From the NCBI RefSeq assembly GCF_009857815.1, contig NZ_WVVW01000003.1:62001-126000 (forward strand): a stretch of DNA of 64,000 nucleotides. Reading direction: 5' to 3'. This DNA is from Pseudomaricurvus sp. HS19 (GTDB lineage: Bacteria > Pseudomonadota > Gammaproteobacteria > Pseudomonadales > Cellvibrionaceae). Position numbers and translations under genes: made by a program. Below, piece by piece: positions 17,724-26,741 of this stretch. The notes under the pieces were generated by a model. The model had not been told where the DNA came from, did not search any database, and was given only the letters and a program-made list of their open reading frames with translations. The number at the start of each line of letters is the position of its first letter. The stretch's first letter is position 1.

Positions 17724-20555
17724 TTACTCGTTCAAAAGGTTTTTGCGTGTGAGAAAGCGGATCATGGGCAGGTACCACAGTGGCACAATGTGATAGCGGC
17801 CGTTTTCCAGCCGCTCTACCAGTCCGCTATCCAGCGCCGACTTCAATGCGGATCGCACTGTGCGCTCCGGTTGCGTGGTAGCGCTGACCAACTCTTCCGA
17901 CGTCATGTTTTCATGCAGCACCAGTGCGGCGTAGACGAAGTGAAACTCGTCGGCCAACTTGTCCAGCACCGACAGGGCTTTCTCTTCCGGCAGGCTGACA
18001 GTCACGGTCTTGTATTTGATAGAGATGGACGTCAGCCACAGGTGCTGCGCCTGCAACGGGTTGCCTTTGCAGGCATCCCACAACAGGTTGAAATAGAGCT
18101 GCTCGGCATTGCGCACATTGCCAGCCTGCGGCCCGCGGGTGGAGAGCAGGATGCTGTCGTATTGCAACCGGCGTTCGGTCTTGCGGTTGCGCGACAGGAT
18201 CAGGGAGCGAATCTCGTTCTGGCTCCAGGGGCGCAGGCGCAGCAGCGCGCCGAACATACTGTCCTGGCCGAAGACGCGGCGCAGGTAGGCCCAGCTCTGG
18301 CTGTTGATAGAAATGATCCAGAAAACATTTTTCAGGCGTGCGTTGCAGAGGCTGAGCAGGGTTTCCCAGGCGGCAAACCCGCCCACCTGACGCAGGAAAA
18401 GGTTCTGTGCGTCATCGAACATAATCACGGTGGGGCGGCGATCTTCGTCGCTGCGGACCAGTGCCGAAGGCCCCGCTTCCAGGTCGACCGCCAGTGCTTC
18501 TTCCACCAGCTGGTTGAGGGCGTCAGTGCTGAGAGTTTTGGCTGGTATGGTAATCTGCCGCACATCCACCGCCTGCTCCCCTTCCTGCAGCCACTCTGCC
18601 AGTCGCTGCAGCAAGGTGGTCTTGCCGGAGCCGCGCTCACCGGAGAGCAGCAGGGAGTTCTCTTCGCTGTGGTGTTCCAGCCAGGGCGCGAGCTCTTTTT
18701 TGGCGTCTTCCAGTGCGCTGTTATTGATTAACGGTATTTCGCGTCCGCTGGCGAACTCACCGAACCAGCAGCGGTAATCCGGTAACTCAACGGACTCCGG
18801 TTCCGTGTTCTCCTCCGCCTCCTGTGGGCTGGCGCGCAACAGGAAACCGCGGGCACTCAGTCGCCGGTACCAGTCGAAATCAATCAGTGCCCGGCGGGCA
18901 AAGTCGATGCAGACTGGCAGCAGGGCAAACGGCGCGAACAGCGGGGCGAGAACGATAAATCCAGTTCCTGCGAGTAACTTTTCGGTGATCCGGTCCAGCA
19001 GCGGCGGGAAGATGGTCTGCAGGGTGAGGATGTATTCCCGGCGCCAGGGCTTCAGCAGCCAGCCGAGACCAAGCAGCAGGGCCAACAGTGTCAGCCAGTC
19101 AATCATCGTCAGCGTCAACGACTGACGGATGGAGACGGTCAACAGATCCCTGACCAGCCACGGCAGTATGACGATGGCGGCGGCTTGCCTGGCGCGTTTA
19201 CCGATCTGCTTCAGCTGCTGATCGTTCAGGAAGGTGCCGCCCTGATGGGCAATACTGTGCAGGAACCACTCACCGATCAAACGTAGCAGTGCATAGATGA
19301 TTAACAGGCGCGCCAGCGGTATCAGTGGTACCAGCATGGCCTTGTTGTAGTCGACAAACACCGCTTCCAGTAGCGACAACCCAACCCAGCCAACGATCAG
19401 GGGCAGCAGTACCGGTATTGCCGAGGTGATGCGACTGATCTGCACGTGAATACGGCTGCTGCGGAAACGGCGTGCATAAAAGCCCTGCAGGGCCAGTGCG
19501 GGATCGCGTAATTTACGGGCGACCACATAGAGTACCCAGATAGCCAGCACGCCCAGCAGATACTCAAACGCCTGCAACACCTGTTGCAGGATGGAGTGCT
19601 CCTCTTCGGAGGAGAGCCGGAACTCGACGATGGTGTCCAGGTAGAGCCACTGCAACAGATTAATGAGGGCCCGCCCCTCGTACTGCAACAGCTCGGTGTT
19701 GTCGAGCTGCAATTCTGCCCGCGCCTCATTGAATGCCGGTCTTTGCAGCTGCCAGAGTTGCGCACGAATCAGATTGATGGAGTGAGAGAGGTTACGCCTG
19801 TCCAGTTCCAGTAGCTGCAGGTGAGTCAACAGAATGCGCCGTGTGCTATCCGGAAGATCTTCAGGCAGGCCAGCCAGGTCGTCGTTGCCGAGTGAGGGCT
19901 GGTCCAGTGTGTCGGTCCACAGTCTCAACCACGCGGCTACCTCCACACCGTCCATATCGGGGTTGAGACTGCCAACCAGCCGGATAAAGGCCAGACGTGT
20001 GATTTGCAGGGGCTCATGCACCTGCCTGAGTAACGGCTTTAGCTCGACCGCCTGTTGTTCGGTCAGGGAATCACTCAGGTAGCGGTAGTGGTTCTTCAGC
20101 TGTTCGCGCAATTCCCAGGTCAGCAGCAGCCTTTTGCGGGTCAGCTCGCTGCGCGCGCCCCAATAGGCGTCGCGACGTTTGGCCAGGTGTCTGGCTTCCA
20201 GTCGCAGGGTGGACATGGTGTTGGTGTAGTCGTCAGCCAGAGCCTTGCAGGAGAGGGACTCCGGCAGGGTGTCCAGTTGCCGGGTGAGTGTGCCGGTATT
20301 ATCGGTAAGCAGGGTCTCAAGATCGGATTCGCGGAATTCCGGGGGCAGCTCGCCACTGCCAAAAGCCTCCATCATGCGGGCTTGTTCGCGCAGGGCGAGC
20401 AACTGTTTGTGCAGCTCGGTCAGCAGTGTCTGCTCATCGTCGCAGACCAGCTGGTTGACTTCATCCGGTGACTCGTCCTGAGTGTTCTGCTCTGCCGCAT
20501 AGGCGGGTGTAATGAGCAGCAACAGCAGGCAACAGAGCGTTAAAATCTTATCCAT
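17724..20555 (-). CDS. Large membrane-anchored P-loop ATPase with periplasmic helical domain
   Basis: A 943-residue protein with an uncommon layout. Residues 1-20 are a signal peptide (LLLLITPAYA). Residues 21-320 are a charged, helix-rich, coiled-coil-like region that should lie in the periplasm. About six hydrophobic helices follow between 328 and 555. The cytosolic part has a Walker A loop GERGSGKTT (639-647), a Walker B strand VIMFDDAQN (710-718), a sensor-1-like IISINSQSW (747-755), and a C-terminal winged-helix-like domain (about 862-930, TSEELVSATTQPERTVRSAL). The membrane and periplasmic half recalls MscK/MscM-type channels without the channel; the channel is encoded separately just downstream. 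The ATPase part recalls AAA/STAND-type ATPases. Start ATG 20555 follows AAAGAG. Function unknown; I think it energises or gates the MscS partner. Confidence 0.75.
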   Translation of the reverse strand: MDKILTLCCLLLLLITPAYAAEQNTQDESPDEVNQLVCDDEQTLLTELHKQLLALREQARMMEAFGSGELPPEFRESDLETLLTDNTGTLTRQLDTLPESLSCKALADDYTNTMSTLRLEARHLAKRRDAYWGARSELTRKRLLLTWELREQLKNHYRYLSDSLTEQQAVELKPLLRQVHEPLQITRLAFIRLVGSLNPDMDGVEVAAWLRLWTDTLDQPSLGNDDLAGLPEDLPDSTRRILLTHLQLLELDRRNLSHSINLIRAQLWQLQRPAFNEARAELQLDNTELLQYEGRALINLLQWLYLDTIVEFRLSSEEEHSILQQVLQAFEYLLGVLAIWVLYVVARKLRDPALALQGFYARRFRSSRIHVQISRITSAIPVLLPLIVGWVGLSLLEAVFVDYNKAMLVPLIPLARLLIIYALLRLIGEWFLHSIAHQGGTFLNDQQLKQIGKRARQAAAIVILPWLVRDLLTVSIRQSLTLTMIDWLTLLALLLGLGWLLKPWRREYILTLQTIFPPLLDRITEKLLAGTGFIVLAPLFAPFALLPVCIDFARRALIDFDWYRRLSARGFLLRASPQEAEENTEPESVELPDYRCWFGEFASGREIPLINNSALEDAKKELAPWLEHHSEENSLLLSGERGSGKTTLLQRLAEWLQEGEQAVDVRQITIPAKTLSTDALNQLVEEALAVDLEAGPSALVRSDEDRRPTVIMFDDAQNLFLRQVGGFAAWETLLSLCNARLKNVFWIISINSQSWAYLRRVFGQDSMFGALLRLRPWSQNEIRSLILSRNRKTERRLQYDSILLSTRGPQAGNVRNAEQLYFNLLWDACKGNPLQAQHLWLTSISIKYKTVTVSLPEEKALSVLDKLADEFHFVYAALVLHENMTSEELVSATTQPERTVRSALKSALDSGLVERLENGRYHIVPLWYLPMIRFLTRKNLLNE

Positions 20556-20666
20556 GAAAGCTCTTTATCTGGGTTGGTGAGTATTCCCTCTCCACTAGGC
20601 TATACCAAGTTCCGCTTTTCTGCCTACCGCAATTGCCGGGGTTGTGAGTGTCCTGTCTGCGACCGC

Positions 20667-21500
20667 TCAGACGCCCTGGAACTCATCCATAAACAGACCA
20701 AACAACTCCGCCTGGGAGTTGATCTGCAGTTTAGCGTAGAGGTGTTTGCGGTGGACCTTGATGGTGCTCTCGGTAATGCCCAGCAGGTTGGCGATTTCGG
20801 TGGTTTTGCAACCGCGCAACATCAGCTGCGCCACATCCTGTTCACGCTCCGTCAGCAGCTCTGCACCAAAGCTCCGCAGCCGCCCCTCCACCACCGCCTT
20901 GGTGGGCTCTTCCGTCATTTCCTGCAGGCGGCCGTGCAGGCTCACCAGCGATGCCAGTAAGGGGTAGAGAGCGCGGCATTGCTGCAGGCTGCTCTCCGGT
21001 GCCCTTTTCTCCACACCCACGGAGAACACCAGCTGTTGCTCGTCATCCAGTTTGAAGAAGAGCCCCACTTCGTCTGCTGTAACCACGTTCTTGTAATAGG
21101 TGCGGTAGTAGAGGCTGCGGTCAAAATCCCGCGGCGCCAGGTCGGTCATGCGGCTGACGCCGGTAAAGCCGCTGCGGGCGGCCTGGAAAAAGGGGTCCAG
21201 TCGATAGGCACCACGGTCGTAGACGGTGGTGTTGAGGTCAATCTGCTCTTGCTCTTCCATATCGTGGTAGAGGCTGCGTGCCGGCTGGTTGCCGTGATAG
21301 AGGGTGCAGACGATGGCGCTGCGGGGATAGATCAGCTTCAGCAGGCTGATAAAACTGGCGACAAAGGTCGGGGTGCCCGCTTGCTGCACCAGCCGGGTCA
21401 GGCTCTCCTGCCAGGGGCCGTTAAGTACGATGTCTGGGGTTGCCGCAGGGGTAGTCACGCCTCTGTACCTGTCCGATTTCGCTGGGGTCCATCCTATCAC
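20667..21500 (-). CDS. LuxR-family transcriptional regulator
   Basis: A 277-residue regulator with a C-terminal LuxR/GerE helix-turn-helix at about 215-275 (LTEREQDVAQLMLRG, then CKTTEIANLLGITESTIKVHRKHLYAKL). The N-terminal 200 residues look like a PAS- or autoinducer-like sensor without a recognisable ligand motif. There is no receiver aspartate pattern, so it is not a typical response regulator. It is divergent from the ureohydrolase gene (103 bp apart), which is a likely target, and lies upstream of the ATPase/MscS run on the same strand (111 bp), so either unit may be controlled. The first residues are uncertain; a GTG at codon 15 is an alternative start. Confidence 0.85.
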   Translation of the reverse strand: MIGWTPAKSDRYRGVTTPAATPDIVLNGPWQESLTRLVQQAGTPTFVASFISLLKLIYPRSAIVCTLYHGNQPARSLYHDMEEQEQIDLNTTVYDRGAYRLDPFFQAARSGFTGVSRMTDLAPRDFDRSLYYRTYYKNVVTADEVGLFFKLDDEQQLVFSVGVEKRAPESSLQQCRALYPLLASLVSLHGRLQEMTEEPTKAVVEGRLRSFGAELLTEREQDVAQLMLRGCKTTEIANLLGITESTIKVHRKHLYAKLQINSQAELFGLFMDEFQGV

Positions 21501-21602
21501 TCTCTGCGTCTACCACTAAAGGGGTAACTTCAGGGGAGAATGCCCGCCGCAATGGGGGGTTGCTAGCATGGGCTTATCGCTATTACGAAGAGGTTCAAAC
21601 CC

Positions 21603-22607
21603 ATGGTAGACAGCATTTACAGCGTAGTCGGGGACTGTATGGAAGCCGGTGATTCCGCGTTTCGTCGCCAGAATCCCTACGGCACCATCGCTGAGCCCAC
21701 CTACTCAGGCGCTCTCAGCTTTATGCGTCGCCGCTACAGTCGCAACCTGGAAGGCGTGGATGTGGCGGTGTTTGGCCTGCCCTACGACCTGGCTGTCTCC
21801 AATCGCCCTGGCACCCGCTTTGGCCCGCGGGCGATTCGAGCTGCCTCTACCAACCTCTGCTTCGGTGAAGCCTGGCCCTGGTACTTCGATCCCTTTGACC
21901 GCCTGCATGTCGTGGATTACGGCGACTGTGTGTTTGACCATGGTCGCCCGGCGCAGATCCCGGAGCAGATCAAGGCTTTCGTACAGCCGATCCTGCAGGC
22001 CGGCGTTACCCCACTGGCCATGGGGGGGGATCACTTCATTACCTATCCGGTGCTACAGGCACTGCGTGAACACCACGGTACTCCCATTTCCCTGATCCAC
22101 TTTGATGCCCACTGTGATACCTGGGCAGACGAAGATGGCCGTATTGATCATGGCACCATGTTCTATCACGCCGCCAAGCAGGGCGTTACGGCACCGGAAC
22201 GCTCCATCCAGCTGGGCATGCGCACCACCAACCACGAGACCCATGGTTACGAGGTCAAGAGTGGTGAGTGGCTGCACCGCAACGGTATTCCTGCTGCCAT
22301 CGAAGCCATCCGCTCCCGTGTCGGCGACCATCCCTGTTACATCACCTTCGATGTGGACTTCCTTGACCCATCAGTGGCGCCGGGTACCGGTACGCCGGTG
22401 TGTGGTGGTTTCAACATGTTCCAGGCTATTGAGCTGATGCAGGGCATGAAGGGACTCAACATCGTGGGCATGGATGTGGTGGAAGTCTCCCCCCCTTACG
22501 ACCACGCCGAGATGACCGCGCTGGCTGGTGCCACGCTTGCGCACAACATGTTGTGCCTGTTTGCACACGACAAACCAGAGGTTTCTTCCGCTACCGACAA
22601 GGAGTAA
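21603..22607 (+). CDS. speB: Agmatinase/arginase-family ureohydrolase
   Basis: A 334-residue manganese ureohydrolase. All metal ligands are seen: His144 (GGDH), Asp168, His170 and Asp172 (HFDAHCDT), Asp250 and Asp252 (TFDVDFLD). SVAPGTGTPVCGG is the usual loop of agmatinase and guanidinobutyrase rather than arginase. The enzyme would release urea from agmatine, 4-guanidinobutyrate or another guanidino compound. The polyamine-type binding protein six bp downstream supports a polyamine or guanidino role. Start ATG 21603 follows AAGAGG. The gene symbol is by best fit; guanidinobutyrase is equally possible. Confidence 0.8.
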   Translation: MVDSIYSVVGDCMEAGDSAFRRQNPYGTIAEPTYSGALSFMRRRYSRNLEGVDVAVFGLPYDLAVSNRPGTRFGPRAIRAASTNLCFGEAWPWYFDPFDRLHVVDYGDCVFDHGRPAQIPEQIKAFVQPILQAGVTPLAMGGDHFITYPVLQALREHHGTPISLIHFDAHCDTWADEDGRIDHGTMFYHAAKQGVTAPERSIQLGMRTTNHETHGYEVKSGEWLHRNGIPAAIEAIRSRVGDHPCYITFDVDFLDPSVAPGTGTPVCGGFNMFQAIELMQGMKGLNIVGMDVVEVSPPYDHAEMTALAGATLAHNMLCLFAHDKPEVSSATDKE

Positions 22608-22613
22608 CACCCC

Positions 22614-23702
22614 ATGGGATTTGGCAAGTTGTTCCCCGCTCTCACCCTCACCTGCGTCTCGGCTCTCGCTGTCGCCGAGGCGCCTGTGCTGCACCTGTAC
22701 AACTGGAGCGACTATTTCGCACCGGAAACCATAGAAGAGTTTGAAAAGAAGACCGGTATCAAGGTTCAGTACGACACCTACGACAGCAACGAAGTGCTGG
22801 AGACCAAACTGCTCACCGGTAACAGCGGTTACGACCTGGTGTTTCCGGCGGCTTCCAATGCGGTGCGGGAATTTCAGGCCGGCGCGCTTTCCGCGGTAGA
22901 ACACACTCGCCTGCAGAACCGTGGCAATCTGGAGGCTGTAGCGGTACAGCAATTGTCACAGTATGAAGGTGGTGATCGCTTCGGAGTGCCCTACACCTGG
23001 GGTACAACCGGAGTGGCTTACAACGTAGAGAAGATAGAGGCGCGTATGCCGGATGCGCCGGTTAACAGCCTTGATATTCTGTTCAAGCCGGAGCTGGTGA
23101 GCCGCTTCGCCGACTGCGGGGTGGCGTTGCTGGATTCTCCACTGGAAGTGACCAGTATCGCCCTCAACTATCTGGGCTTTGATCCCTACAGCAATAAGCG
23201 GGAAGAGATTGATCAGGCGGCCGAGCTGATCAGGAAAGTCCGGCCGCACATTCGCTATTTTGGTACCCAGCAGATGATCCAGGACCTGGCTGCCGGTGAT
23301 ATCTGTCTGGCCATGGTCTATAGCGGTGATGCGGGACTGGCGCAGATTTATGCTGATGAAGCGGAAAATGGTGTTCAGGTAGGCTACGCCATTCCGGTGG
23401 AGGGTACGGGCGTCTGGTACGATGTGATGGCCATTCCCGCCGATGCCCCCAACCCCGATTTGGCCTATGCCTTTATTGACTATGTGTTGCAGCCCGAGGT
23501 GATTGCCGGCATCACCAACTACACCTGGTTTGCCAATCCCAATAGGGAGGCGCTGGCGCTGGTGGATGAAGAGATCCGTACCGACCCCAACGTCTATCCA
23601 TCCGAAGAGGTGCGCAGCAAACTGTTTGTAGACCTGCCGCTGGAGGCGAAAAACAATCGCTATCGTAATCGCCAGTGGACTGCCATGAAGAGTGGCCAGT
23701 AA
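22614..23702 (+). CDS. Polyamine/putrescine-type periplasmic binding protein
   Basis: A 362-residue extracellular solute-binding protein of the PotD/PotF/SpuD type. It has a signal peptide (about 1-21), LYNWSDYF at 28-35 (the polyamine-binding start), the YDLVFPA and YTWGTTGVAYN segments, and a C-terminal YTWFANPN. It starts six bp after the ureohydrolase stop and is followed by a terminator at 23730, so the operon is only two genes long. No ABC permease or ATPase is next to it. The protein could serve a transporter encoded elsewhere or have a sensing role. Ligand by family: putrescine, spermidine or agmatine. Confidence 0.87.
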   Translation: MGFGKLFPALTLTCVSALAVAEAPVLHLYNWSDYFAPETIEEFEKKTGIKVQYDTYDSNEVLETKLLTGNSGYDLVFPAASNAVREFQAGALSAVEHTRLQNRGNLEAVAVQQLSQYEGGDRFGVPYTWGTTGVAYNVEKIEARMPDAPVNSLDILFKPELVSRFADCGVALLDSPLEVTSIALNYLGFDPYSNKREEIDQAAELIRKVRPHIRYFGTQQMIQDLAAGDICLAMVYSGDAGLAQIYADEAENGVQVGYAIPVEGTGVWYDVMAIPADAPNPDLAYAFIDYVLQPEVIAGITNYTWFANPNREALALVDEEIRTDPNVYPSEEVRSKLFVDLPLEAKNNRYRNRQWTAMKSGQ

Positions 23703-23729
23703 GCGATTCTCCGATAGGTGATAGATACA

Positions 23730-23773
23730 AAAAAGCCGTGACCAACATCAGTGTTGGTAACGGCTTTTTTGTC
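23730..23773 (+). terminator. Rho-independent terminator after the polyamine operon
   Basis: The stem aaaaagccgt...acggcttttt encloses an inner stem accaacac-type pair (gaccaacatcagtgttggta) and ends in T6. It is near-symmetrical, so it could also end transcription from the minus-strand gene at 23815. Confidence 0.9.
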
Positions 23774-23814
23774 ATACACTTCCCCGCAAGACATCTGCCC
23801 CGAAAGACAGCTTC

Positions 23815-24630
23815 TCAGAAGGTCGCTGCTATGCCGATATAGGGGCCGGTCATATTGGTGTCAGCCTCCACCACATCCCTCTCGAACTCCAGATCAATGG
23901 AGAAGTTCACCCGCCGGTAGCCGCCCACGATATCCCACTTGATATCGTCGTCAGACAGCCGGTAACCCAGCTGCAGGTTGTAATCCGAGTAGTTGACGTG
24001 CACTCCGGTAAAGGTGGCGCTGATCGCGTTCACATTAAACCCGTACAAAAAATTCCGGTAGCGATTGGCCATATAGACACTGACAAACCCGAATGGCTGA
24101 TGCCCTTCATAAATAATCGAGTTACCGATGCGGGGGATAATGTTCAGGTCTATCTGGGTCCGGCCGGCACCGACGCCCACCCCAAAGCGCGAACTGCTGG
24201 TCTGGATAAGGTCGTAGGTAAGGCTGGCCAGTACCATATCCACATTGATATCGGTGGCGAGTCGGGTTTTTTGCAGGACGCCGGTCTGGCTCCCGCCCAG
24301 GCTGACAATGGCATAGCCATCGCCGCTGTAGGAGGTGGGGAGGTAGTTGAGCCCCACCCGCCACTTGCCGTATTGCCCGGCCACGCTGTAGATAAACTCG
24401 TTGCTGTGATCCAGGTCCATGGAGTCGCCGGTAGCCATCAGGTCACCGAACACGCCGTTGGCAATTTCCGTCTTCCTGACAATGGTGCCGTCCAGGGTGC
24501 GGGAGCTGTAGAGGAGGCTGGCTTGCCAGACCCAGTCGGGAGTCTCGTTGGCGCTGGCGGTCATGGAAGCAAACGCGCTGAGCAATAGCAGGAGAGATTT
24601 ACCGTTAAATATTGGCTGACGCATGATCAT
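23815..24630 (-). CDS. Putative outer-membrane beta-barrel protein
   Basis: A 271-residue secreted protein. The signal peptide is MIMRQPIFNGKSLLLLLSAF to TASAN (about 28 residues). The rest is beta-rich with alternating hydrophobic residues (YSVAGQYGKWRVGLNYLP, FGVGVGAGRTQIDLN, LQLGYRLSDDDIKWDIVGGYR) and ends in IGIAATF, with a terminal Phe as in outer-membrane barrels. I do not recognise a specific family. The start is placed at 24630 (ATG, GGAAG upstream); the open frame reaches 24750 but the extension is not signal-like. The + strand terminator at 23730-23773 may also serve this gene. Confidence 0.65.
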   Translation of the reverse strand: MIMRQPIFNGKSLLLLLSAFASMTASANETPDWVWQASLLYSSRTLDGTIVRKTEIANGVFGDLMATGDSMDLDHSNEFIYSVAGQYGKWRVGLNYLPTSYSGDGYAIVSLGGSQTGVLQKTRLATDINVDMVLASLTYDLIQTSSSRFGVGVGAGRTQIDLNIIPRIGNSIIYEGHQPFGFVSVYMANRYRNFLYGFNVNAISATFTGVHVNYSDYNLQLGYRLSDDDIKWDIVGGYRRVNFSIDLEFERDVVEADTNMTGPYIGIAATF

Positions 24631-24841
24631 GACGTGCTTCCGTTCGGGCGTTTCAGGCGATGAGTGATGGGTTTTCCTTGCGACCCGGACAAGTGTACTA
24701 CCACCTGATCCCGGGTACACGACCCAGGGCGATGAAAACTTAGTCGGCACTGGATTGGGTCACAACACCGCAGGAAATTCCTGATGCTGGCGACTATTCT
24801 TTAGTCGCAAGGTGAAAGCCCAAGTGAGCCGGGAGAAAGGT

Positions 24842-25255
24842 ATGGTGGTCTCACCAGAAGAGATGGCGGAATTTCTATCTGCAGAGTTTCCGCAGAACAC
24901 TTGCAAGGTCGAATCCATCGACACGGATGGCGCTACAGTTTCACAGGAGGTTGGTCCTCATCAGCTGCGGCCCGGTGGCACGGTATCGGGGCCGGTACTC
25001 ATGGCTGTCGCGGATATCGCTCTGTATGTGGCAATCCTGGGAAGAATTGGTATTGTGCCTCTGGCGGTAACAACCAGCCTCACCATTAATTTTCTGCGCA
25101 AGCCATCTGCGCAGGCGCGAATCATCGGCAAGTGCACGCTGTTGAAAGTCGGTCGCGCCCTGGCAGTTGGGGAGGTATGGTTGTACTCGGATGGTTTGCA
25201 GGAACCCGTCGCCCACGCCGTGGGCACCTACTCAATTCCGCCGGTAAAATCATAA
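24842..25255 (+). CDS. PaaI-type hotdog-fold thioesterase
   Basis: A 137-residue single hotdog domain. RPGGTVSGPVLMAVADIALYVAI (about 45-67) is the PaaI/YbgC-like helix with the catalytic-region Gly and Asp, and VTTSLTINFLRKPSA is the usual following strand. Such enzymes hydrolyse acyl-CoA thioesters, often aromatic or medium-chain ones. ATG 24842 follows GGGAGAAAGG; a GTG 30 bp earlier keeps the frame open but has no ribosome-binding site. It lies 25 bp upstream of rsgA in the same direction. Confidence 0.8.
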   Translation: MVVSPEEMAEFLSAEFPQNTCKVESIDTDGATVSQEVGPHQLRPGGTVSGPVLMAVADIALYVAILGRIGIVPLAVTTSLTINFLRKPSAQARIIGKCTLLKVGRALAVGEVWLYSDGLQEPVAHAVGTYSIPPVKS

Positions 25256-25280
25256 GCTGTCGCCAATACTGGAATCTGTG

Positions 25281-26339
25281 ATGAGTGAGAACTTGCTGAA
25301 GCTGGGCCTCGTTCCTTTTTTCACCCAACAGCTGGAAGATCCTGACCTGCTGCAGGAACGGGTTGGACGTGTGACTTCTGTCCAGCGATCAAATCTTACA
25401 GTTGTGTGTGAATCCGCGGAGAGGGTTGTCGGTCTGTCGCCGGCCTTGCTGCAAGCGGCCGCCATGGATCGTCCGACCGTTGGTGATTGGGTTGTGCTGG
25501 ATGAGTCGCTGTCATTAATCCGGCAGGTGCTGGAGAGGAAGAGCCTGTTTAAACGCCTGGGAGCCGGAGAGAGCAGTGAAGTCCAGCCAATTGCGGCCAA
25601 TATTGATATTCTCTTTATCGTCACATCGTGTAACGACGAGTTTAAGGAGTCCCGCCTGGAGCGTTACCTCGCCCTGTGTGCAGAAGCGGGAGCGATACCG
25701 GTTATCGTGTTGACCAAAGCAGACCTGGTGGAGGATGTTGATGAATTTATCCGTCGTGCGCGAAGTGCCCAGGCTGGCGTAGCGGTGGAAACCATCAATG
25801 CCCTGGATCCGGAAACTGTTGAGGGCGTGCGCTCCTGGATCGGCAAGAGTAGTACCGTGGCCCTGGTGGGCTCTTCCGGCGTTGGCAAGTCGACGCTTCT
25901 GAACACCCTGGCGGAAAGGCAACTGGCCGCCACGGGTGGTATTCGTGAGCAGGACACGAAGGGGCGGCATACCACCACGCACCGTGAGTTACATGTCCTT
26001 CCCGCGGGTGGGCTCCTGATTGATGTTCCCGGTATGCGGGAGTTGAGAGTCGCCGAGATCGACCAATCGTTGGGAACGGTTTTCGAGGACATAGAACAAC
26101 TGGCAGAGTCCTGCCGCTTCGCTGATTGCCAGCACGAAGCGGAGCCCGGGTGCGCAGTTCTGCAGGCGATAGAGGACAATACCCTGGATAGCCGCCGGCT
26201 GGCCAATTACAAAAAACTGCTGCGTGAAAATGCGCAAGCCACGGCTACCCTGGCAGAGAAACGATCACAAGGTCGGAGCTTTGCCAAAATGGTTAAGAAT
26301 GTGAAGTTAATGAAACAGAAAAAGAATGATGGTGAATAA
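25281..26339 (+). CDS. rsgA: Ribosome small-subunit-dependent GTPase RsgA
   Basis: A 352-residue circularly permuted GTPase that acts in 30S subunit maturation. It has an N-terminal OB-fold (about 28-80), then G4 (TKAD 145-148) before G1 (GSSGVGKS 197-204) and G3 (DVPG 248-251), which is the permuted order that defines the family. The C-terminal zinc site is Cys278, Cys283, His285 and Cys291. Length is normal. The first start is GTG 25278; ATG 25281 is the better one. The sequence around the N-terminus (LVPFFTQQLED) fits the RsgA2-like branch rather than the E. coli copy. It follows the thioesterase gene in the same direction. Confidence 0.95.
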   Translation: MSENLLKLGLVPFFTQQLEDPDLLQERVGRVTSVQRSNLTVVCESAERVVGLSPALLQAAAMDRPTVGDWVVLDESLSLIRQVLERKSLFKRLGAGESSEVQPIAANIDILFIVTSCNDEFKESRLERYLALCAEAGAIPVIVLTKADLVEDVDEFIRRARSAQAGVAVETINALDPETVEGVRSWIGKSSTVALVGSSGVGKSTLLNTLAERQLAATGGIREQDTKGRHTTTHRELHVLPAGGLLIDVPGMRELRVAEIDQSLGTVFEDIEQLAESCRFADCQHEAEPGCAVLQAIEDNTLDSRRLANYKKLLRENAQATATLAEKRSQGRSFAKMVKNVKLMKQKKNDGE

Positions 26340-26392
26340 GTCCGTCAGGACTAGCGGAAAATTTCAGCTAACAGCTTTGAGGCAATAATCCT

Positions 26393-26722
26393 ATGACGCG
26401 TTTTGGGTTACTGATTTTGGGCCTGCTCCCGGCACTAGCCTTCGCTGCCAATTGGAACACAGAAGGCACGGTAACGGCGGTATCCGGTGATGAGTATGGC
26501 ATCTATCTGCAGTTGGACTCCGGCCGGGCCTCCGCGTGTTCCGGGGCGCCGGAGGAGACACTGGCGGTTAAGCCCAATTACGTGGGCGCGTTCCAGGTAG
26601 CGGCTGCCTCGCTGGGGCAAACAGTGAAAATCGAAGCCGATTATGTGCCTTTTCAACGCGAGTGTGTGGTCAAGGCCATTGCGCTGACCAATGGCAAGGC
26701 GACCGGTCCCAAGCGTCGGTGA
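26393..26722 (+). CDS. Secreted protein of unknown function
   Basis: A 109-residue protein. A short signal peptide (LLILGLLPALAFAAN, cleavage near 18-19) is followed by a small beta-rich domain with two cysteines (Cys49, Cys90) that could form a disulfide. The C-terminus GKATGPKRR is basic. I recognise no family. It begins 53 bp after rsgA on the same strand and its stop is 19 bp from the convergent AraC stop. Confidence 0.55.
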   Translation: MTRFGLLILGLLPALAFAANWNTEGTVTAVSGDEYGIYLQLDSGRASACSGAPEETLAVKPNYVGAFQVAAASLGQTVKIEADYVPFQRECVVKAIALTNGKATGPKRR

Positions 26723-26741
26723 TCTCAGGTGGGATGGCTGC

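Noticed and set aside
17517-18731. A 404-codon + strand frame opposite the ATPase and MscS genes
   Set aside because: Shadow of the minus-strand genes; lacks a ribosome-binding site and meaningful domains.
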